From an uncultured Acidimicrobiales bacterium (GTDB taxonomy: Bacteria > Actinomycetota > Acidimicrobiia > Acidimicrobiales > SZUA-35), in the NCBI GenBank assembly GCA_938028175.1, contig CALJAE010000115.1:1-5039 (forward strand): a stretch of DNA of 5,039 bases. The letters run 5' to 3'. Each line of letters opens with the position of its first letter. The stretch's first letter is position 1. Of this stretch, positions 1-5,039 are shown in pieces. The position numbers and the translations under genes were made by a program. The notes under the pieces were generated by a model, which worked only from the letters and a program-made list of their open reading frames with translations, was not told the DNA's origin and did not search any database.

Positions 1-1916
1 GCTGGCTTGAACAAGACTCCGTTACCAGTCGCTAATGATGCCAGAACACCGCCGGCAGGAATTGCCACTGGGAAGTTCCAAGGAGGAGCTACAGTCACAA
101 ACCCAAATGGGGTGAACCTAGTTGGCCCCTGTGCACTGCGCTTAAAGAGAGTCTGAGATCTACGGGCGTAATAGGTCGCAAAATCAATTGCTTCTGAGAC
201 TTCTGAATCGGCTTGTGCAAAAGTCTTGTTAGTTTCTGCCATCATCGCACCGATTAGGTCGCCACGACGGGCCGCCAACTCGTTTCCGACAGATTTAATG
301 CGTAACTCTCTTTCGGCCGCCGGCAACCCAGCCCATTCAGCTGCGGATTGTTCTATCGCATTTAGCTCAGCATCGACTACCGAAACTTCAGTTATCCAAG
401 AGATATCTTCTAACTGTCTCTCCGCAGTCTTGGCTACAGTCTTTGCCCATTCAAGGTTTGCTGGAACCGAAGGATCTGAGTCCGGCTCGTTAACAAACTC
501 ATCTGCTGTTCCATAAGCAGCTCCCGTGGCGGGTCGGACTTGTGATAGTCGGTGTTGTGTACTATCGACCGTTAAGCGTTCTGCCACTGCTTTAGTAAAT
601 CGATCGGACTCATCGATAAATTCTAGACTTCCTGGCTTTATTGCCAGAAGTGAACGCAAGAAGTTGCCGGGAGTTGAATTCTCTTCGAGTCGTCGAAACA
701 GATAGCCAATCGCCACGTCAAAGTCTTTAGGGTCTACAACTGGGGTGTATACCAGCAGCCCTGATTCTGAGTCTTTCTTAACCGCTCTTGATTGGGCTGG
801 TGCCATTCCATGGAGCATTTCGAATTCGACTCGCTCTGCAACACGACGGTCTTTAGCAACAAGTAGCGCCCAGGCAATATCAAATAGGTTGTGGCTAGCA
901 ATACCAATGCGCACCCCTTTGCAGCGCTCAGCTGTCAAGACCCAGTCAACACATCTCTTATAGTTAGCATCCACTTGATCCTTGGTTGCATACGGAGCTT
1001 GCGCCCAACCGTGAACCTCAGCCTCGACTTTTTCCATCGCTAGGTTTGCACCCTTAACAAGTCGGATCTTTACTTCGCCCTGACCCTTATCGAAGCGTTC
1101 ATTTGCCCACCTGGTTAAATCGACAAGCGCATCGTATGAATCTGGAAGATAGGTCTGGAGGACGATACCAGCATTAAGGCTGCTGAATTTGTCCTGCCCA
1201 AGCACACTCTTAAAGGCCCTGATCGTGAGCCTGAGGTCGTGATACTCCTCCATATCAAGATTAATGAAAGTACTTGGGTCAGAATCTAGCGACGCTTGAC
1301 AGAGACGCTCTAATCGCTCGCTAATACGCTCAAAACTGCCGTCCTCGTCCCAGTAGTTAAGCTTCGAAGCAACAGACGAGATTTTGACAGAAACGTAATC
1401 AATCTCGGGAAGACTAATTAAACGTAGAACCTGATCAAATCTGCGTTTGGCTTCATTTTCACCGAGTACTGCCTCGCCTAATAGGTTTATGTTCTTCCGA
1501 AATGAGGGTAGCTTCTCTAAATCCTTGGCCAGCTTAGACACCCGAGAGTCCAATACCAGATTGCCCACAATCGACTTCATTCGACGAATGGCTGTCGGGA
1601 TCACTACTCCAGCCATCTTCTGGGACATACGTGCTCCTGTTGCAAACATGATTCTGTCAACAGGTGAAAGGAAGTTAGGCGCACCATCAGACGATAAGAG
1701 TTCAAGCTGTTTTGCTGCAACTAAGTTGTTTTCTGGTCTCGCTACAAGATCAATAAAGTTCATAGCGAAAGAGATTCCGTCTGGGTCACTGATCAGTTTC
1801 CTGAGCAGGCCCATTCTCTCGGCTTCTTTGTCTGTCGTGTCAGCTTCTGCTGCGGCAAGCCATTTCGAAGCTAGCTCGATAGCTTCTTCTACCAAATATG
1901 TTTCTGACGCAACCAC
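1..1916 (-). CDS. putA: Fused proline dehydrogenase / L-glutamate-gamma-semialdehyde dehydrogenase, PutA-type (3' end beyond left edge)
   Basis: Oxidises L-proline to glutamate: an FAD-dependent proline dehydrogenase (ProDH) makes pyrroline-5-carboxylate, and an NAD+-dependent aldehyde dehydrogenase (P5CDH) oxidises it. The frame is open from 1952 to the left edge with no stop; 638 codons are visible from the chosen start. An N-terminal helical arm of about 50 residues leads into the ProDH barrel: NINLLGEAVLG (1461-1493), VSVKIS with the presumed active-site Lys (codon 1383-1385), NLDMEEYHDL, GIVLQTYLPD, RLVKGAN (1044-1064), SHNLFDIA, VEFEMLHGMAP and FRRLEEN, whose Arg pair (690-695) matches the proline-carboxylate-binding arginines of E. 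coli PutA. After a linker the P5CDH domain begins (FTPFGFVTVAPPWNFP, core 69-89). Its catalytic Cys and Glu lie outside the window, and about 500 residues are probably missing. There is no ribbon-helix-helix domain, so it is unlikely to repress its own gene. The start is uncertain: GTG at 1916 is chosen, TTG at 1937 is possible, and neither has a good Shine-Dalgarno sequence. ATG at 1814 or 1763 would cut into the conserved arm. Confidence 0.94.
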   Translation of the reverse strand, partial: MVASETYLVEEAIELASKWLAAAEADTTDKEAERMGLLRKLISDPDGISFAMNFIDLVARPENNLVAAKQLELLSSDGAPNFLSPVDRIMFATGARMSQKMAGVVIPTAIRRMKSIVGNLVLDSRVSKLAKDLEKLPSFRKNINLLGEAVLGENEAKRRFDQVLRLISLPEIDYVSVKISSVASKLNYWDEDGSFERISERLERLCQASLDSDPSTFINLDMEEYHDLRLTIRAFKSVLGQDKFSSLNAGIVLQTYLPDSYDALVDLTRWANERFDKGQGEVKIRLVKGANLAMEKVEAEVHGWAQAPYATKDQVDANYKRCVDWVLTAERCKGVRIGIASHNLFDIAWALLVAKDRRVAERVEFEMLHGMAPAQSRAVKKDSESGLLVYTPVVDPKDFDVAIGYLFRRLEENSTPGNFLRSLLAIKPGSLEFIDESDRFTKAVAERLTVDSTQHRLSQVRPATGAAYGTADEFVNEPDSDPSVPANLEWAKTVAKTAERQLEDISWITEVSVVDAELNAIEQSAAEWAGLPAAERELRIKSVGNELAARRGDLIGAMMAETNKTFAQADSEVSEAIDFATYYARRSQTLFKRSAQGPTRFTPFGFVTVAPPWNFPVAIPAGGVLASLATGNGVLFKP

Positions 1917-1978
1917 TCCGCTGATCTTAGCAGCCAACCTAGACCAGATAATTTAGGCAACAAATTTAAGACTAATGA
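1917..1978. other. AT-rich gap between cmk and putA, no terminator seen
   Basis: This spacer of about 62 bases (41 if putA starts at the TTG at 1937) is richer in A+T than the flanking genes. The putA frame is closed upstream by a TAA at 1953-1955. No GC-rich hairpin followed by a T-run is visible on the minus strand; the only pairing is a 4-base CCTA/TAGG stem with a 12-base loop, too weak to terminate. A TAAATT hexamer resembles a -10 box but has no acceptable -35 partner. Read-through from cmk into putA is therefore plausible, though a weak internal promoter cannot be excluded. Confidence 0.4.
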
Positions 1979-2620
1979 CTATGCCTTCGCAGCGTAGAGC
2001 TCAGTAACTTTGGCAACTACTTGATCTATAGAGAGCTCGGTCGTGTCGACTTCGATCGCGTCATCAGCCTTTTTTAAGGGCATGGATTCCCTGGTTGAGT
2101 CAGCATGGTCACGTTTTTCAATTGCTGACCTAATTTGATCTAAATGTTGCCCTGTCTGATCTGCTCGCCGTCTGGCACGTTCATCTATATCAGCTACCAA
2201 GAAAATTTTGAGCCTGGCCTCTGGATAGACGACCGTTCCAATGTCTCGACCATCGAGCACCCCTCCACTGTTCTCAACAATCCAGCTTCGTTGCCTCTTC
2301 ACTAGCTCATTTCGAACGTCAACGTTTGCACTAATTGGCGAGACAATCGCCGAAACGTCTTCAGCACGAAGTTCTTCTTTGTACTTGGCGCCTTCGATTT
2401 CGACCACACCACCGTCTAGAACAGTAAATTCAATCTCATCAGCCAAGTCAGCATATGCTTGCTCGTCAGCTACATCTATACCAAGAGTCAACCCTCGAAA
2501 CGAGATAGCCCGATACATCAGTCCGGTGTCTAAATGTTTTAGTCCCACTTGTGCAGCCACCAAAGGGGCAATGGTTGATTTGCCACTCCCAGCAGGGCCG
2601 TCGATTGCGATTACATCCAT
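1979..2620 (-). CDS. cmk: Cytidylate kinase (CMP/dCMP kinase)
   Basis: Phosphorylates CMP and dCMP to the diphosphates with ATP in the cytoplasm, the salvage and recycling step of pyrimidine nucleotide metabolism. The 213-residue product is close to the usual bacterial length of about 220-230 and looks complete. The start gives the family N-terminus MDVIAIDGPAGSGKST, with the P-loop at residues 8-16 (Lys14). LDTGLMYRA (30-38) is the NMP-binding motif, and LRAEDVSAIVSPISANVDVR (84-103) is the CMP-kinase insert region. LDGRDIGTVVYPEA (122-135) contains the conserved GRDIGTVV. RRRADQ and RDHADSTRES follow in the LID and C-terminal part, and DAIEVDTTELS closes the core. The gene starts 15 bases after the nadB stop. 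A possible weak ribosome site, AAGG, overlaps that stop at 2634-2637, about 13 bases before the ATG, which is rather far. In many actinobacteria cmk sits next to der; here it lies between nadB and putA. Identity is secure. Confidence 0.97.
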   Translation of the reverse strand: MDVIAIDGPAGSGKSTIAPLVAAQVGLKHLDTGLMYRAISFRGLTLGIDVADEQAYADLADEIEFTVLDGGVVEIEGAKYKEELRAEDVSAIVSPISANVDVRNELVKRQRSWIVENSGGVLDGRDIGTVVYPEARLKIFLVADIDERARRRADQTGQHLDQIRSAIEKRDHADSTRESMPLKKADDAIEVDTTELSIDQVVAKVTELYAAKA

Positions 2621-2635
2621 TGAGTATTTAAAACC

Positions 2636-4183
2636 TTAGTTAACTTTGACCGGTTTTAACTCTATAGGTGAGGTCGTAATGTTTGATGAAATTTCTTGTT
2701 CTGAGACTTGGTCTGAACGATAGTGAGCGCCTCTACTCTCTTTGCGTTTCCAAGCTTGTTCGGCAACCAACTTAGAAACATAGGCCATTACCTTGAGGCG
2801 CTGACTTTCACCTTTGAGAGCTAATGCTTCTAAGTTGCTACACGCATCTTTCAAACCAACTTCGTTTCTGACTAAGCCCACGTTGCGCCACATTTCGGCT
2901 CTAAGTTCTTCCTCGAGGTTCTCGGTGCTAACTCCTTTAGAGGGTTCAGCAATTCTTACGGAGTCTGGGACTTGGAGTGGAACGCCAACTTCTTGTACGT
3001 CTTGCCCGATAGCTCGCCCCATAACCAAGCCCTCTAGTAACGAATTTGATGCAAGCCGGTTAGCCCCATGAAGCCCCGTTCGAGCCACTTCGCCAACGGC
3101 TCGAAGCCCCTTCACACTTGTTCTTCCCAATTGGTCAGCTACTACGCCACCCATACAATAGTGAGCTGCCGGTGTGACCGGCAAGGCTTCAACTGCTGGG
3201 TCGAAACCGTGTTCGACAGCAATCTGATTTACTCCAGGAAAGTGTGCGGCGAACTCTGGCCCCAGATTCTCAGTTGAGTCAAGCTGAGGGTTTCGCCCTT
3301 CAATCAGCTCTGTGTAAATTGCTCTAGCAACGACGTCTCTGGGAGCAAGCTCAGCATCTGTATGACTCTCGACCATGAAACGGTCGCCTTCAGAGTTAAT
3401 CAGATGAGAACCCTCTCCCCTAATCGCTTCTGTGAGTAATGGCAGTCTGCCGTCTTTATCAACATTGAGAGCTGTGGGGTGAAACTGAACAAACTCAAGG
3501 TCAGCTAGTTCGGCGCCTACAGAGCCGGCCAAGTAAAGCCCCGCCCCGATTGAACCCTCTGGGTTAGTAGTCTTTTCCCAAAGGTAGCTGTAACCGCCCG
3601 TTGCGAGCACTACTTCCGAGCCAAGTATCAGGTGCAACTGGTCAGCAGAATCAGTCGGACGTACTAGGGCGCCAACTACAGTTTCAGTCGCTGAATCAAC
3701 AGCCAGAGAGACCACTTGGGTGTTTTCCAAGACTTCAATCTGTTCAGAGCTCTTAACTGCGCTAGTCAATACGGAAGCCAGCAGCTTACCGATCGAGTCA
3801 CCGTTGGATTTAACAATACGCCGGTTCGAGTGCCCGGCTTCCTGACCAAGAGTTAGTTCGCCGCCTTCACTATCAAACTCTGCGCCTAGCTTCTGAAGCC
3901 AATCAATTACGACCGGGCCTCGGCCAGTGATACGTTCCACTATTTCCTGACTGGTTAGACCATCAGAAACCTTGATTGTGTCATCAGCATGAGACTCAGG
4001 AGAATCATCATCGCCCACAGCTGCTGCGATACCACCTTGTGACCAAAGCGTGGATCCTGCTTGCCCAAGTGCTCCTGCAGTTACTATCGTGCACTCTTTA
4101 GCATTTAGAGCTGTGGTCAACCCAGCGACACCAGATCCAACCACCAAGACCGGTGTCGTGGCAACGCTAGAAATTTTGGTCAT
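2636..4183 (-). CDS. nadB: L-aspartate oxidase
   Basis: FAD enzyme that oxidises L-aspartate to iminoaspartate, the unstable substrate passed to quinolinate synthase in de novo NAD+ synthesis. At 515 residues it is close to the usual length of about 520-540. The FAD-binding GSGVAG (16-21) is followed by TLWSQGGIAAA (45-55), the succinate dehydrogenase/fumarate reductase flavoprotein signature region. Expected active-site elements are present: Glu115 and His118 in EAGHS, FHPTA (His235), LTEAIRGEG, APRD (Arg282), HYCMGG (His341) and GANRLASNSLLEG (Arg376). The C-terminal helical domain carries MWRNVGLVRN (431-440) and KESRGAHYR. One oddity: the segment after HSNRR reads IVKSNGDSIG (123-132), where well-known homologues have a form like ILHAGGDATG. 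The ATG overlaps the nadA stop as ATGA (4180-4183), which implies translational coupling. An AAGG lies only two bases before the ATG. The rare alternative, a fumarate reductase flavoprotein, is argued against by the nadA context. Confidence 0.97.
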   Translation of the reverse strand: MTKISSVATTPVLVVGSGVAGLTTALNAKECTIVTAGALGQAGSTLWSQGGIAAAVGDDDSPESHADDTIKVSDGLTSQEIVERITGRGPVVIDWLQKLGAEFDSEGGELTLGQEAGHSNRRIVKSNGDSIGKLLASVLTSAVKSSEQIEVLENTQVVSLAVDSATETVVGALVRPTDSADQLHLILGSEVVLATGGYSYLWEKTTNPEGSIGAGLYLAGSVGAELADLEFVQFHPTALNVDKDGRLPLLTEAIRGEGSHLINSEGDRFMVESHTDAELAPRDVVARAIYTELIEGRNPQLDSTENLGPEFAAHFPGVNQIAVEHGFDPAVEALPVTPAAHYCMGGVVADQLGRTSVKGLRAVGEVARTGLHGANRLASNSLLEGLVMGRAIGQDVQEVGVPLQVPDSVRIAEPSKGVSTENLEEELRAEMWRNVGLVRNEVGLKDACSNLEALALKGESQRLKVMAYVSKLVAEQAWKRKESRGAHYRSDQVSEQEISSNITTSPIELKPVKVN

Positions 4184-5039
4184 AGCCTTAGAGCTAACAT
4201 CGCCTCAATGCTTGCGCTAGCCCGCTCCGCTATCTCTGGATCTACAGTTACTTCATGAGTCATGGTTCGAAGAGAATCAGCGATGCCTTCTAGGGTTATC
4301 TTTTTCATATGCGGACATAGGTTGCATGGGCGCACGAACTCAACCTCTGGGGTTTCAGCTGCCACATTGTCACTCATCGAGCACTCTGTGACCATTACTA
4401 CTTTGGCTGGCATTTCATTCTTGACCCAGCCAATCATCCCCGCAGTAGAACCAACAAAGTCAGCTTCTTCTAGAACATCGGGCGGGCACTCTGGGTGAGC
4501 TATTACCTTTACACCAGGATGACTGTCCCTATACCCACGCAGTTCTTCACCAGTGAAGCGTTCATGAACCATGCATGAACCATCTGTGGTGATGATCTCT
4601 TTATCAGTTTGCCCTCTGACCCAAGCCGCTAGGTATTGGTCAGGCAAGAAGACAATCTGATCCTGAGGAAGCGACTCAACAACTTGCAGGGCATTACCCG
4701 AGGTACAACAAATGTCGATTTCAGCTTTTACTTCTGCAGAAGTATTTACATAAGCAACAAAGGCGGCATCTGGATAAGCCTCACGCAGTAAGCGCACGTC
4801 GGCTCCTGTGATCGACTCTGCTAGAGAGCAGCCAGCCTTAGGGTCTGGAATTAGAACTGTCTTATCGGGGCTAGTGATCTTGGCAGTCTCTGCCATAAAG
4901 TGAACACCAGCAAACACGATTACTTCTGCGTCAGTTTCTTTGGCTGCATATGAGAGCGCTAGTGAGTCACCGGTGATGTCGGCCACTGTGTGATAGATGT
5001 CTGGCGTCATGTAGTTGTGAGCCAAGACGATGGCGTTGC
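4180..5039 (-). CDS. nadA: Quinolinate synthase A (5' end beyond right edge)
   Basis: [4Fe-4S] enzyme that condenses iminoaspartate with dihydroxyacetone phosphate to form quinolinate, the precursor of NAD+. The frame runs off the right edge. The first visible residues, NAIVLAHNYMTPDIYHTVAD, match the internal AHYYTDPEIQ region of E. coli NadA, so the N-terminus is missing, by analogy several tens of residues. The TTG at 5023-5025 is an internal Leu codon of this motif, not a start. Three cysteines occupy the cluster-ligand positions: AGCSLA (codon 4828-4830), GSCMVH (4573-4575) and LCPHMK (4315-4317). The last belongs to a CNLC pair whose first Cys is at 4324-4326; E. coli has a longer CxxCxxC here. 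Other family motifs are AGVHFMAETAKI, YVNTSAEVKAE, CCTSGNA, FLPDQYLA and HPEC (4486-4497). The C-terminus (KITLEGIADSL, then EIAERASASIEAMLAL) is complete. The gene overlaps nadB by four bases. Any promoter or NAD-responsive operator would lie outside the window. Confidence 0.96.
   Translation of the reverse strand, partial: NAIVLAHNYMTPDIYHTVADITGDSLALSYAAKETDAEVIVFAGVHFMAETAKITSPDKTVLIPDPKAGCSLAESITGADVRLLREAYPDAAFVAYVNTSAEVKAEIDICCTSGNALQVVESLPQDQIVFLPDQYLAAWVRGQTDKEIITTDGSCMVHERFTGEELRGYRDSHPGVKVIAHPECPPDVLEEADFVGSTAGMIGWVKNEMPAKVVMVTECSMSDNVAAETPEVEFVRPCNLCPHMKKITLEGIADSLRTMTHEVTVDPEIAERASASIEAMLALRL

Larger units (their letters stand above)
1..5039 (-). other. Probable co-transcribed run nadA-nadB-cmk-(putA)
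   Basis: All four genes point the same way, with junctions of -4 bases (nadA/nadB), 15 bases (nadB/cmk) and 41-62 bases (cmk/putA), and none holds a terminator-like hairpin with a T-run. The first two junctions strongly suggest one operon. Inclusion of putA is less certain because its gap is longer and it has no clear ribosome site. The first steps of NAD+ synthesis and the NAD+-using proline pathway would then be expressed together, with cmk carried between them. This is inferred from spacing only. Confidence 0.55.

Noticed and set aside
226..963. Two shorter plus-strand open frames (96 and 72 codons)
   Set aside because: Both are antisense to putA, lack recognisable domains, and oppose the direction of every real gene here.
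1447..1956. Plus-strand open frame of 169 codons
   Set aside because: It lies almost wholly antisense to the N-terminal part of putA, and its product is serine/alanine-rich low-information sequence with no recognisable motif. It is a shadow of putA.
1938..1979. Possible promoter or terminator upstream of putA
   Set aside because: TAAATT resembles a -10 box but no -35 hexamer lies at 16-18 bases, and the only hairpin is a 4-base CCTA/TAGG stem without a T-run. This is too weak to call either element.
2241..2639. Plus-strand open frame of 132 codons
   Set aside because: It is antisense to the motif-rich N-terminal part of cmk, including the P-loop, and its Ser/Thr/Pro-rich translation resembles no family.
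4563..4583. Direct repeat CATGAACCAT, two copies one base apart
   Set aside because: It lies inside nadA and encodes the conserved GSCMVH cluster-ligand region, so protein constraint explains it. There is no further copy and no dyad symmetry to suggest a binding site.
5023..5025. TTG as a possible nadA start codon, giving a 281-residue protein
   Set aside because: It falls inside the conserved NadA motif (IVLAHNYMTPD) and the frame stays open to the window edge, so it is an internal leucine and the gene is truncated by the window.
1..5039. Search for defence systems, mobile elements, repeat arrays, RNA genes or riboswitches
   Set aside because: The whole window is filled by four recognised metabolic genes with gaps of at most about 60 bases. 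No array, inverted terminal repeats, tRNA-like fold or long structured leader was seen.

Overview
The window is a plain chromosomal segment with four protein genes, all on the minus strand and packed almost end to end. In transcription order, from high to low coordinates, they are nadA (quinolinate synthase, 5' end cut by the right edge), nadB (L-aspartate oxidase), cmk (cytidylate kinase) and a putA-type fused proline dehydrogenase / P5C dehydrogenase (3' end cut by the left edge). I see no RNA gene, mobile element, CRISPR array or origin. No stretch over 300 bases lacks a gene; the longest gap is about 60 bases.

The organism is most likely a member of Actinomycetota. The main evidence is the PutA homologue. 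Its motifs (NINLLGEAVLG, NLDMEEY, RLVKGANLAMEKV, SHNLFDIAW, YTPVVDPKDFDVAI) resemble those I associate with actinobacterial fused PutA proteins more than the E. coli type, and it has no N-terminal DNA-binding domain. G+C is about one half by eye, low for that phylum. This fits a small-genome aquatic lineage, for example among Microbacteriaceae, but the fine placement is a guess.

Layout: nadA (4180-5039) overlaps nadB (2636-4183) by the four bases ATGA, a strong sign of translational coupling. A 15-base gap separates nadB from cmk (1979-2620). About 62 bases (or 41, with an alternative start) separate cmk from putA (1-1916). None of the junctions holds a recognisable terminator, so all four genes could lie on one transcript. 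Any promoter would be upstream of nadA, outside the window.

Function: NadB oxidises L-aspartate to iminoaspartate, and NadA condenses this with dihydroxyacetone phosphate to give quinolinate, the first steps of de novo NAD+ synthesis. The third enzyme, NadC, usually follows nadB but is not here; cmk, a pyrimidine nucleotide kinase, takes its place. PutA breaks proline down to glutamate, with FAD in the first half and NAD+ in the second. The set is metabolically ordinary. What stands out is the gene order (no nadC after nadB, cmk away from der, putA as the last visible gene), some changes in a conserved NadB motif, and the poor start signal of putA. I found no convincing sign of a previously undescribed system.
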